Source: Heterotrichella gracilis (lineage: Eukaryota; Sar; Xanthophyceae; Tribonematales; Xanthonemataceae). From it: a DNA stretch of 64,000 nt. The notes beneath the pieces are model-generated. The model was not told the origin of the DNA. It was given only the letters and a program-made list of their open reading frames with translations, and did not search any database. Made by a program: the position numbers and the translations under genes. This document shows positions 23,301 through 34,553 of this stretch, in pieces (position 1 is the first letter of the stretch; each line of letters starts with the position of its first letter). Location: assembly GCA_032358255.1 (NCBI GenBank), contig JAULBX010031370.1, positions 434,001-498,000 on the forward strand, in the 5' to 3' direction.

Positions 23301-24538
23301 TCATTATGGCCACCACCATCACCACCACCACACCAACCCGCCCTCCCCTTTCCTCCCCGCAGCTGTTTCGCCCACCTTGTGGCCCAGGACGCCACCCCTC
23401 CCCAGGTCATGAGCGGCCGCATGGGGGGCGGCAGCGAGGCGGCCTTGGGTGTGCTGTGTCGGGTGGTGGCCACGCAGCCGCAGGCGCTGCTGGCACTGGT
23501 GGGGGGTGATGTGCAGGCGCAGGGGAGGCTGCTGGACACATGGGTCAACATCGCACCCACCAGGTAGGGCTTCGGGTTTTTTTTTACCCTATTGTTTTGG
23601 TGCGGCCTGTAGCTGTTGCGGATGGAGCAGGTTATTGCTGACTGGGTCTACCCGTGTCGAATCGGGGGGTAGGATTAATCTCTTAACCCCCCCCAATAGA
23701 TATTGTAGATGTTGAACAAAAAGGCGGCATTTCCAAATTGCATGAAAATGGATACTTGCCCCATATCAGAAATTTGATTTTTGCCCCGCAGGTACCTTGA
23801 GGAGGTGTTGGGCGGCAGCGCCATGGCTGCGGGCGGGCGGCTGCGGCGGCACATGTCGGCGGTTGCGCTGTGTGCGACGGTGGTGGCAGATGCGGGCCCG
23901 CCCCTGCGGGAGCTCCCACGCGTGTGCCGCATACTGGCGCTGGGCCTGAGGGCACATTCGGAGGCGGAGCTGTTCCAGGTATCATATCAGCATATCAGGG
24001 GGTCATGCCTCATGGCTGATTGCACAAATTCTAATGAGGCTCAGGGTTCAAGGGCTTGGAGCTGGTGCTGAGCGATGCATGTTGTGTTGTTTTGTCACGT
24101 GGGATTGGCTTGGGTGGGAACTGCAGGCGCATTCATCCTCACTCCCAGCGCTGCCATTCACGCCCCAACACACTCCTTCACCGCCACCCTCATCCCCACC
24201 CACCCATCACCACACCATCCCCACACCACCCACAGGAGGATCAGCAACAGCTCGCAGCTATTGACGTGGCCAAGGAGCTGTCCGAACCCGGTGCCGAAAA
24301 GGACTACGTGCGACTCCACAAGGTGCGCCTCTCCCAGTCGGACCCCATCCGCGGGGTGCGGTCCGAGGACGCCCTAAGGGCCGCGGCGGGTGCTGTGCTG
24401 AGCCGCACACCCCAGGAGGTGGTGCTGGAGGAGCTGTGGAAGGTGGATGGGGGGGGCAGCGAGCGGGCGTTCCGGCGGGTGATGGGCATGCCGGAGGGGG
24501 CGGCGGCGCCGCCGCAGTCGGGGGCCATGGCGATGTGA
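17371..24538 (+). CDS. Importin-beta family karyopherin, importin-11-like
   Basis: Fifteen exons join in frame: 17371-17556, 17767-18142, 18395-18679, 18981-19268, 19530-19696, 19964-20122, 20354-20504, 20840-21063, 21303-21387, 21657-21859, 22316-22582, 22768-23072, 23363-23563, 23792-23978 and 24236-24538, giving 1128 residues. The N-terminus (residues about 25-120) is an importin-beta N-terminal domain with SAAERALGQWES, then VIIGKNAVGSSWRK and LLITNIARFDFPNRWPSL, a signature of the IPO11/KAP120 group. The remainder is helical HEAT-repeat sequence. The C-terminus (YVRLHKVRLSQSDPI...RTPQEVVLEELWKV) fits the end of importin-11. Family role: Ran-dependent nuclear import, for example of ubiquitin-conjugating enzymes and ribosomal protein L12 in animals. 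A low-complexity Gly run near exon 12 is probably a loop. Three introns contain copies of adjoining exon ends. Confidence 0.9.
19852..19887 (+). repeat. Decoy copy of importin-11 exon 6 start, ending in a stop
   Basis: The acceptor and first 11 codons of exon 6 (true start 19964) are repeated 112 bp upstream. Read in the phase left by exon 5, the copy gives EWGTGPEGYMP and then TAA at 19885-19887. Use of this acceptor would truncate the protein. Confidence 0.8.
21823..21998 (+). repeat. Copy of importin-11 exon 10 end in its intron
   Basis: Bases from GCCGCATG through the exon end are repeated downstream, with the copy ending at 21991 (36 of 37 identical). In the copy the donor reads TTGG instead of GTGG. 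A third, shorter fragment (GATGCCGCATGTGGGC) lies near 22041. Confidence 0.85.
22523..22722 (+). repeat. Copy of an internal part of importin-11 exon 11 in its intron
   Basis: The exon stretch around CTGAAGCTGTGGGG (22527 onward) recurs at about 22684 in the following intron, with several differences and one small deletion. Confidence 0.75.
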
Positions 24539-25756
24539 GGGATGGGGGTGGGGGTTGGGGTGATTGGTAGATGGGGCTGCTGGAGGAGGCCGGCGCTGGT
24601 GTGGTAGCCGGAGCCCCTGGCGATGCGGTGGGTGGTGGGTTGGGAGTGGGGCTGCGGATTGGTGCGGAGTGCTGCCGCAGTCAGGGCCCTGGTCCCCCAG
24701 GTCATCCTGATCCTCCGTCTAGGTGACCCTGATGCGTTGATGCCCCCCGCAATAGCTTCCTAGTGACTGGTGAGTTGGACGTGGAGATATATATATGTGG
24801 TGCAGGGTGGTGGTGGAGGTGGTGCTTTTTGGCGGTGCGATGCACTGCGTCAGTCAGCCAGAACGTGCCAACAAGCTGTGCGCAGCCTGGCAACTATGAT
24901 GTTTTCGTAGTGATTATGTTGGATGCATCCTGTTTTTATTCACTGCTGCCACTCAGGGCATGCACAGGGGGGTTACCAAAGGAGTAGTGACAGTAGTAGT
25001 TTCCGACAAAGTGACATTTTATGAGTAGAGCTTCAATCCTCGAAGCTTTGGCAGGGTGGGTTTCATCTATGGCGATCTGATCTGGACTGCGCAAGGTCTG
25101 TAGTAGGGCTGCACACAGTGCCACAGCAACAGCTCCCAGCGGGGCAAAAAAGAGACAGACTGCCGCATACGCGGCGTCACATCACAAACCAGCAATGTTA
25201 AAAAGTACAGACAGGCCGGCAAACAGCGGAACACTGCGTGTGCAGTACTAACCAGGACATGTCCCTGTAATGCAGACGGTAAGCAACCTCTTCAGGTCGG
25301 TTCCAGGAGCAGCCAAATTAACCTCTGCCTTGCAAACACATTAAGGTGCCACTGCCTCGTTGCCACCCAATGCGGCCCAAATGCAACTCCTTTGTACAGG
25401 CCACTCGCACGCTTGGAAACCCTAGGGTTTGCTGTCAGGTTGGTGCGGACAGATAAGAGCAACATAGACGACTGCCGTGGTTACAAGAGTTACTTGGGCT
25501 TTTACGAAGTACACCCAGCTTGCCCACCGTTGACGTGTTTACAAGAACCCATAAAAGTAACGTAACACAATTTTTGCTTTCACAAGTTGTGGCAGTTATG
25601 CATGCATGCATATGCTACATACGTTCCAGAGGGTATACGTATTGCCCACCCTACACAACCTGAGTAACACAAGTACCAATTGCCCATAACCTTCTTTTTC
25701 ATCGATACTTAGTCATAGGTATCCGTGTCATAGCTGGGTTTAAGCTGTGAGACAGG
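24539..25756. other. Intergenic region between importin-11 and MurL-like genes
   Basis: About 1.2 kb with no supportable exon. A TGCATGCATGCATATGC motif lies near 25597. It should contain the importin 3' UTR and the MurL-like gene promoter. Confidence 0.4.
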
Positions 25757-28700
25757 ATGGAGGAAGTAGATGACTACTTGGGGGCTATGGCTGCTCTGTA
25801 AGGAGCACTCTGGTTGTAAATTTGAGACTAGTATTGCACCACATCAACACTTCATTCCCCAGTTATGAGGACCGTAGTTTGACAGCTGTCAGATGCAAAC
25901 CATTCCTGTTGCTGCGCTTGGTGGTATCTGCCATCAAGAAGACTAGTAGACCTTTATCTACGTCTATATCTTGCCTTGGTCCACCTAAATAAACCTATGC
26001 CTTTGCATCACACCTATGCTTGACGATAAGGTTATGTGGTGGCCGTGCAGTGAGTGTGACAGTGCATCAGAGCAGTGCCTGTCCTATGACAGCTTCACAA
26101 TAGACAGCGCGCTGGGCAAGCTGCGGTACCACTACAGCGTGCAGGACGCAGCCTCAGGCCACGCCTTCCACTCTTTCGAGAGCAGAGTGGACGTTGATCT
26201 GGCTCCCGCCTCCAAGCTAGACACAAACGGACAGCAGGTGCGTTCTTGCTCACCAGGGTTGCACCAGAGAGGACCTTGCTTATGCAGGGAAAGCTTAACC
26301 ACCGGCACCTGCCAGCTTGTTAGTGTCAAAATGTACAGACGATTTGGTGTTTGACTTAATAGTAACATTGACCTGCGGTGCAGGTGTTAGACCTAGCTGC
26401 CTTTCACATGGGCTTGGCGATTCTGCACTACTACTGGATGGGCTTCAAGACAAGAACGGTGGTTATCCGTGCAGGTAAACACAGTGCACCCTCTTACCTG
26501 CATGTCCTGCCGACACAAATAGCTGTTTTTTCACGCACACCTTGTTCCCACCCCTGAGATACCCAATGTTTAGGGTTTTAGGGTTCTCGGCGCAGCCTAT
26601 GACTGCAATTATGGTGCTCGCCCAGGCAGCCTTGACGAGGAGCAGAGGGTGTACTGGGAAGAGTTCTATTCCAACATATCGGGGGAGTTTTTGCAAGTCA
26701 ACAAGTAGGGCTTCCAGTGGCCCACTGCCTTTGCATGCGCTGGCATCCTGCACTTGCCACTCTGCTGCACGCTGCCCCTCTCGATCCTACTCCAAATGCG
26801 ATGGCATGCTGTTCCAGTCTGCTGTGCATGGCCCCTTCGATTGTCCCCTGTTGGTTTGCTCTCTGTGTCAGCCCTCCGCTGCAGCTTCGCACACATCAAG
26901 CGCATTTTCTGCACATGCAGTTTGGGATGGGACCAGGCCCCGCGGGTGGTGGTCGAGCCAGCCAGCCCCCACGGGGATGCAACCAGTTCCTGTATGCATC
27001 AGCAGCCTGAAAAGCCCAGCAGAGTAGAGCTCCCACAGGGTGGCAGGAATGGTCCCTGCAGCAGTGGCACTGACCAAGAGGGCTTGCAAGGAGGTGGTGG
27101 TGGTGATGATGGTGTCAGCAGTAGACATGTGCTCCTTCCACTGGGTGCTGGCAAGGACTCCCTGACAGCATTTGAGATCCTCAAGGTGAGATCAGGCGGT
27201 GCGCGATTTGGTTTGGCACTCAATAAGCCAATGTGGGCACTCGATTCCAGTTTGTGAGGCATGCAATGTACGCTATTGTGATGCCAAGCAACAGGCATGA
27301 CCCAAGCGGTATGCTGCACATGACAGGAGCTACCCAGGAGACCACCACCCATAGAAAACTTGATTTTATAACCAAGTTTGTGCAGACTCAAGGCATTACC
27401 ACCCAGTGGTTCTTCCTGGGCGATCGGGAGGGCGAGTTTGAGTCTGTGTGGCGCTACGCAGCGGTGGCACGCGCATCGGGGAGCCCCGATGTGATTGTGG
27501 CATCGCACTGCTTTGACGTGGGGGACAGGTGGGCTGGCGGGGTAGGGTGCAGGGCATGCTGGCACAGAAGATTGGACAGTGAGGATGCCCATGGTGTCAC
27601 CAAAACGTGGTTGCCATCGACATGATACTTTTGACTGTACTGTGCACTATTTGAAAATGTTTAAAATGGATCCTGTAAATCAAGTTGACAAATCATGAAA
27701 AGAACTTTGTTAAAGATATGTATGAAAATATGTGGAAAAAATCGCTGTAGCCATGCATGCCTGTGTTGGAGGTGCAGGCAAGAGCACCACAATGCATGTC
27801 ATGTGGCCTCAATCGCATGGCCTCCACAATATCCACACCGCACCACATTCAATGCCCACCACCAGCTTGCGCACCACATTTTTCCACATGGACATCACAC
27901 CACATGGCTCGCACCACAAGCACACCGCCCCCACCATGTGTCCCATGCCTCCAGGTGGGAGAAGGCGCGCATGCGGCAGTACACCCCCGCGGGCCACGGG
28001 TGGGCGGCCCTGGTGGCGCACGTGAGCGTGGTGGTGGCTGTGCTACACGGGCTGCGGGTGGTGGCGGTTGGAAACGAGCGCAGCGCCAGCTTTGGCAACG
28101 GGTGCGGATGGTGTGGATGGTGGTTGGTGTGGTTGCTGTGGGTGGGCAATCAGGGTGGCGTGGGTGTGTGGTGGCGTAGGCAGGCAACGAGCGCCAGCTT
28201 TGGCGTTGGGTGGGTGGCGCCGACCCCGCTCAATTGCATCTCCGCTCAAATTGGTCATCATCACATTGCAACGTCGGTCTGATCGGCCACCATCCCATCC
28301 ATGCCTTGCTCTGACCGATGGTCTTCACCCTGAACATCAGTGATAATTTACAACCTATATTCATAATGATTCAATCACATTCGGATCGGCCTATTATTGA
28401 ATGTCTGGCGCAGGACCTGGCAGGGGCGTGAGGTCAACCACCAGTATGACAAGTCATCCGCCTTCGAGGCCCGCCTGCGGCGCTACATCATGCGCCACGT
28501 GGCGCCGCGCGTGCACTACTTTTCTGTGCTGAGTCACCTGTGGGAGCTGCAGATAGCGGCCGAGTTCTGCCGCCACCCGCAGTACCTGCCTCTGTTCATC
28601 TCCTGCAATGAACCTCAGGTGGGTGCTTTTTGGTTGCATGATGCGTTGAGTTTGAGTAGGTATATACCACTGTTGTCAAATTACAATCATCAGAATTACT

Positions 28701-29554
28701 GGCTATGGTTCTGAGTTTAGCACTGGAGTTCAGCCGCCACCCTGCCGTTGTTCATCTCCTGCACCTTTTGTTTTCAAATGCAGGGCTCCCGCTGGTGCGC
28801 CCAGTGCGACAAGTGCCTCTTTGTGTACATCCTGATCAGCGCCTTTCTGAGTCCCGGTGCGGTGATGGGGGTGTGGGGGGACAATCTACTGGAGCGCCAG
28901 GGGCTCATGCCACAGCTGAAACAGCTTGCGGGACAAGCAGGGGCCAAGCCATTTGAGTGTGTAGGTACGCCGTGCACCAGATGGCCACTGAATGCTCCTG
29001 AGTGACCCACCACTAGATGTGGCAAAATCCCGAGATTCTTGGGGCTGCATGTCGGCAGTGGCAAAAATTTTGGGCTTGCATCCCGCATAACAGTGAGTAC
29101 TCACGAACCTGCAAATCCTCATGCAACTTCCAATCCCAAAGAGCAGAATGAGCAACCCAAAAGCAGCATAGAGTCTCCGATTTGTTTCATGTTAAACCAC
29201 TTTTAGACCTCAATGCGCCTTTACAAAAGCAGGCAGCAGGGATTGCTTATTTTTCATTGATGTACTTTTATTATATCGTTTATCATCATTTTACTTGTAG
29301 GCGAGCCGCTTGAGGTGCACCTGGCTGCGCACCTTGCCCGGCGGCGGTGGGTGGAGTACCACCCCGGCTACCTCCCCGCATTGCTGCAGCACAGCGACGT
29401 GGGGATGCAGGGGGCGCAGAGTGGGGTTTCAATTGAGGGCAAGGGGCTGCAGCAGGCAGTGGAGGAGGTGCTGGCAGAGTGTGGCGACACCTCGGGGTTC
29501 CCGTCGTGGATCGTACCATTCGTTCCCTTGCAGCGGGATCCATTGGCCTGCTGA
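25757..29554 (+). CDS. MurL-like protein (homologue of bacterial UDP-MurNAc-L-Ala-L-Glu epimerase)
   Basis: Ten exons join in frame: 25757-25797, 26051-26237, 26384-26474, 26626-26704, 26921-27185, 27251-27528, 27955-28101, 28414-28618, 28784-28964 and 29301-29554, giving 575 residues. Key blocks match MurL: YDSFTIDSALGKLRYHYSV near the start; LPLGAGKDSLTAFEIL with the ATP-pyrophosphatase-like GAGKDS at 208-213; NERSASFGN at 354-362; GREVNHQYDKSSAFE from 367; FCRHPQYLPLFISCNE; WCAQCDKCLFVYI at 435-447, with three closely spaced cysteines; and PFECVG. Bacterial MurL epimerises the glutamate of a peptidoglycan precursor using ATP. No obvious transit peptide is visible. Exon 5 carries a low-complexity Gly/Asp insert before the GAGKDS motif. 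The substrate in an alga is unproven. The short first exon is the least certain part. Confidence 0.85.
28070..28215 (+). repeat. Copy of MurL-like exon 7 end in the following intron
   Basis: AACGAGCG...CCAGCTTTGGC from the end of exon 7 (28071-28101) recurs at 28185-28212, with an internal 5-base loss and a changed donor. The exon part encodes the NERSASFGN motif. Confidence 0.75.
28556..28772 (+). repeat. Copy of MurL-like exon 8 end in the following intron
   Basis: The exon 8 tail (GAGTTCTGCCGCCACCC through CTCTGTTCATCTCCTGCA) recurs with changes at 28727-28762. It lies just before the exon 9 acceptor. Confidence 0.75.
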
Positions 29555-30367
29555 TGGGGAGGGACGCACGGGCTGTGCCATGGGTATGTCAATATACAAG
29601 TGATTATATGGGTATATACCTATATAGGCTATTAGGTTATATTATGTTCTCTAGTCTGTGCAGTGGCAAAATTTTGGGGAGACGAAGCAGCTGGGAACAG
29701 CCTGCCGCGTGTACAAGCGCTTGTAGTGATGGTGACTGTCAGCAAAATGCCCACGTTCTTGCAGAACCCCTTTGCCTTGAGGATGGCAGAAATGCATTTG
29801 AACGCTGTGCGGGGCACTTAATGTGATGATACATATTGTTTCTGGAACGCACCGCTGGACAAGTGGGGTAGACAGAAAGTATCATCTCACCAGTGAACCA
29901 GGGCAACCACGGTGGCATCAGCGATGCATCATGATGTCCGCATGACACTTCTGAGCAAGCAGTCAGAGGGGGTTGTAACAACAATCGGGAGTTTAGAATA
30001 TTGGATGCCTCGCTGCAGCGTGGACGCAAAAATGTTGTTGCATTAGTTGTTGCATTAGTTGTTGCATTCATACGATTTACAAGATAGTACAAGATTTATT
30101 TGACAGTCACATAAGAATACACATAAAAGGACAAAAAGCAGCCTATTTTGCTGACGTCAGCACGTCCAACCCCCCACCTGTTTGGAAAAAGGCATGCAGC
30201 AACGCACTTCACCTACAACAACTCTGTTGCTACCCTCTACTTCTTATATTACCGGCTGCAGCTGCGACTTTTCTGCGGTATTCTCTGGGAGTATTGCCTT
30301 CCTTGCCACTGCCGCAGTGTATGGCATGCGTCCCAATGGGCAGTAAAACACAATCGTGGGCAACGCA
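29555..30367. other. Intergenic region between MurL-like and coiled-coil genes
   Basis: No exon could be supported. A tandem run of TTGTTGCATTAG units lies at 30035-30068. It should hold the MurL-like 3' UTR and the next promoter. Confidence 0.4.
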
Positions 30368-33300
30368 ATGGAGGGCAGCATCAGGTCGATAGTCACTGCT
30401 GTAGTACTTTCACTCACAGCTCTACTACTACTCAGTACATTTTGCCTGCGGCTGGACGACCTTGGAGGTAAGTGGGTCGGGCATGTTGATGGGCACGATT
30501 ATTGCATCCATGATGTCCATGCGTCGAAAAACACTTCGTGCGCTCACAAAGCCAAACTTTTACCTGGAAAGTTTCTCTGTTTGTGTTTTAAATACTGGGT
30601 TGTCCACGGTACAGGGAAGACCGAAGGCGAACGTGCAGCACAGCTCGGTGGTGCTGTTTCCCCTCTAACCCATCGAACCACACCCAGCCACGCCCACTGG
30701 GTTGCTGGCGTAGCGAGGGCCTTGAAACCCTACGTGGACGTCTCCAGACCCTATTACAATGTCGCTGTTGGGTACATCACTCCTTGTGGTGGTGGGTGGT
30801 TTCAGAAACCACAGACCACTGCACCCCCCATTGCCCAATTACAGCCTAGTCAACAACAGACTGAGTCCAACCTGCACCAAGTGCTGGAGACCACGCACAG
30901 CAGGAAAGTAAACCTACGCGGCAAGGCTGTGGAGCATTTGCAGGTGTTTTCTGGGCGTGCACATACTGGCTTACAAGGACTGCAGCAGAGCCTCCAGCAC
31001 TTGAGCAACAGCCTCAACCAGACACTGTCCTGTGAACTGGGTCGACTGCAAACATTTGTTGGGACTCTGGATGTCTCCTCTGACCCCTGGGTGAGTTTTC
31101 TGCCAAATTTCTGCCAATGCAAACTAGTAAACCTGCGTTTTTCATGCCTTGACAGGACTGCTCTGTGTGCCACAGCTACAGGTGACAGTGGGGGTGTGGG
31201 CGTTGCTGACAGCCATATCGCTCGCCCTGTTCTACCGGCACAGCAGCGCAGCTCAGCGGGAGTCCAGGGCGCGGCGCGTATGCCCACCTAAACCCAGCAG
31301 AACCTTGACCACGCCAGTCCAGCCAGCTGCTATGGCAGCTTCACACCTCAACAGCTCACACAGCCCAGCACCTGCCAGCACTGTTCCAGCATCAACACCA
31401 GCTAATGCGCCAGCTATTGCGTTAGCTAATGTGCCCGCTAATGCGCCACCTAATGCGCCAGCCATCGCATCCACCCTACAGCCACTCACGCCAGACAACA
31501 AGGCCCCATCCCCTCCCGCACACGCTCCCGACCCTCCCCCTCAGCCACCTGTGGACGCCCACTGTCCCCCCGCTGACCCAAAACCCACTGCACCTGACCA
31601 GGGGACGCATACCCCTCAGCCGTCGCCCACCATCTCAGACCCATGCAAGGAAGCCGATGCAGGGCCAACCACCAATGGCCTGCCCCCTGCCACCCACCCT
31701 CCAGCTGAGGAAAGCTGTAGCAGCTGCTCTGAACCTCCTCCCAACAGCGATTCCAACCACGACTCCACAGCTTTAGACCACGAGGAAGATGCCAACTCGC
31801 AGCAGTCAGAGCACAGCAATGCCACAGACCCCTACCAGGCCACCAGCCCCGTCCGCAGCCCCGCGGGACCCCATGCGCTGGGCAACGACGCAGTGACGTG
31901 GACCCCTCAGGCCCTGGGGAGGCTATGGCAGGCGGTGACACCTGGCAGTGAGGCTGAGCCGGTGGGTGGAGAGGAGGCACAGGGTGTGGATGTCAGCCCA
32001 CCACGGGGCAGCCCCACCCGCACCTACTCCACCGGCTATAACCAGCTGCTGGCCAAGGTGCAGCGTCTACAGGTGCGGACCGCGGTGATGCATTTGGAAC
32101 ATGCGTCAGCTGGGTTTGGCATGTACAGAGAAGGGTGGCGCACATGCATGGGTCAAGCTGCATCCTATGGGGCTACTGGGAGTGCCCTAATGGCATGGTA
32201 TTTGTTGCATGATGCCATGATGTGGGGGTTGCGTATCCAATTGCCTGCTTGGCATGCACAGGATGGCGTATTTGGAGAAAGCAACCGCACAGATGTTGAC
32301 CCCCATCACATTGCAGTACATCACATTACGGTACAATCGCATCGCGTCACTTTAGAAATTAAAAAATTAAACCCATTACATCCCTTTACAAAAAGAGAAA
32401 AGCAATGCATGGCATGACATCACGTTGCTGTTCAGGACGACGTGGCTCACAAGGACAGGGAGATCCTCCAGCTCCAGAGCCAGGTGAAGGCCACGCAGTG
32501 GGAGGTGCGGCGGCTGAGGGATGCTGAGCAAACCCTGCAGGAGCGCCTAGAGCTGCAGCCACTGGGTATGGAGGAACTGCAGCAAAGGTGGGAAATTTGT
32601 AGATTTTAAAGCATGCCTTCACCACGACATGCATTAACTAATGTTAGCAAGGTGGGCTTGTAGTGGTTGGGAGCGCCACATGGCAACAATGCCTATATCT
32701 GCATGCATGTATCTATGGTACAAGCAGGAGGAGTTCAATATATCATGTGATATATTTAAGTCCTCCTGGTACGAGCCCGTTTCATGTGGTATATAAAACA
32801 AACTGAAATTTGATTTTCATCACAGACAATAAGTCAAATAAAATAAAATCACATTACCTTACATGGGATCCACCCCGCCAGGTACGACGCGGAGCACGAG
32901 CCCGCCACCCGCCAGGCCCGCCTGGACGCCGCCCTGCAAGCCAAAGCCCAGCTGGAGTCTGACCTGGCAGCCTGTGAAGCGCGGGTGGTGGAGCTGCACG
33001 CGCTGGCATCGCGCCACGTGGCAGGGGCGCGGCACGCGGAGCGTCAGGCTGACCTGGCAGCCAGGGATGTGGCTGTGCTCCAGCGGAGGCTGGGTGTGCT
33101 TGAGGGGGAGCGAGACGGGGGGAGGGCGGAGGCTGAGGGGCTGAGGGGGCGGCTGGAGAGTGCGGAACAGGTGAGGGGTGGGGGCAGTGATTAGGAGTTC
33201 ATTGGAATCTGTTACACAAGTATATTGGTGGACAGCATGGACCAGCTCATGCATGGTCTCACCACCTTGTCGATTGGGTCCTCGTTCATGGTGGCCACAT

Positions 33301-34553
33301 CCCCACCACCAGAAGTCTTCTTTGACACAAACAGCCACTGACTGTCGCGGCATACAGCAATATTTGAGGAGAAGTTGTCAAAATGGTCAAATATTGCTGT
33401 TTTGATGTGCAGGACATGCAGCAGGCATGCGGCTTGGCCAACGAGCTCCTGCGCACATGCCACAGCATACCCTCCACCTCAGCCGCCCCCCCGCCTGCCA
33501 ACCAACCCCTGGCCGCCATATTGGCACTCGTCCGCGTGGCAATCACTGAAATGTGCAGCGCATTGGAGGCGGTGCCAGGTGGGCAGGGGCCACAGCAGGA
33601 GCCGGGGCCCCATTCCCAGCCGCAGCTGCAGCCCCAGATGAGTGTGGAGAGCAGGAACAGCAATGGCCATGAGGCAGAGGTAAGGGCTCGTTATTTTCCA
33701 TTTTGTTTTTGGTACCTGATTGTACAATACAATTGTACTTCTTCTAAAGATAAATCATTATATGTTATTGTTAGATTTATTGAAAGGTGCACCCCAGTTA
33801 CAGTCAGATGAGCAGTTAGCAATGCATATGCCGTGCCAAGTAGCCTGTCCTGGGGCAATCTACCGTATTTTATGTGTTGATGTTGCGAAACTTGAGGCCT
33901 TTCTGACCTGGTCGGCGCATATGCCTGAACCTAGCGACCCTCATTTCTACTCAGCAATGCACCCTTGGATCCGCCAGGTGAGGAGCGGTGGACCGCACTG
34001 GCAGGAGGAGCGCCTGTATCAGCTGCAAAAGCGCCTGGGCGTGGAGGTTGCTGCCTGTCATACTGCTCAGGTAGGATGCTACGCCATGCCATGCAAAGCG
34101 CTGCAATGGCAGCATCTTAACAGACCTCCAAGCCCGCACCAGCTGAATTATATAGGGAGTGGGTCAAATTACAAAGTTAGCAAACCCATGCTGTTTCCTG
34201 GTGCAATGAATGTATTGCTCAACTTTAATGTTTGCCATGCGCCATGAGTCATGGGCACCCTTTTGGCCTGTGGTATACCTGGAGAATGTTTGCCATGTCT
34301 TCATGCACATCCGCTTTGCACATATTCCATCAGACCATTGCTTTGGCCCCAAAAGAAGACCACCAACCCTGCAGAGTGGTTTATTTGCCCACTGCAGCTC
34401 AAATCTGGTTCCATTGCGCAGGGCCAGCTTGCAGTGGCTGAGCAGCATGGCAGGGACTTGCAGCGGGAGCGGGACAGCTACCGATTTGAGCTGCAGCGCC
34501 TAAGGGAGCAGTTGCAAGATGAGGGGCTGGACCCCTTGTATGATAGCTTTTGA
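30368..34553 (+). CDS. Two-TM, proline-rich, coiled-coil protein of unknown function
   Basis: Eight exons join in frame: 30368-30467, 30615-31090, 31182-32072, 32436-32587, 32882-33170, 33413-33679, 33978-34070 and 34422-34553, giving about 799 residues. The start at 30368 opens a hydrophobic segment (VTAVVLSLTALLLLSTFCLR), likely a signal anchor. Residues about 30-190 form a polar, probably lumenal part with helical HSR/LQQSLQHL sequence. A second membrane segment follows near residue 193 (VGVWALLTAISLALFY). Then come about 240 residues rich in Pro, Ala, Ser and Asn, and a long coiled coil (for example REILQLQSQVKATQWEVRRL and SDLAACEARVVELHALASRH). No family was recognised. The layout suits a membrane-anchored tether. 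The exon 3 acceptor could be six bases earlier, and exon 7 is the least certain exon. Confidence 0.65.
32725..32768. repeat. Intronic foldback (21-bp arms)
   Basis: Arms starting CAGGAGGA at 32725 and ending TCCTCCTG at 32768 are reverse complements, with two internal mismatches, around a short AT-rich centre. It lies in intron 4 of the coiled-coil gene. Confidence 0.7.

Noticed and set aside
23630-23680. GTCGAATCGGGG resembling a tRNA T-arm
   Set aside because: No complete cloverleaf, and it lies within an importin-11 intron.
31486-31980. 164-codon minus-strand frame
   Set aside because: Antisense shadow of the Pro-rich exon of the coiled-coil gene.
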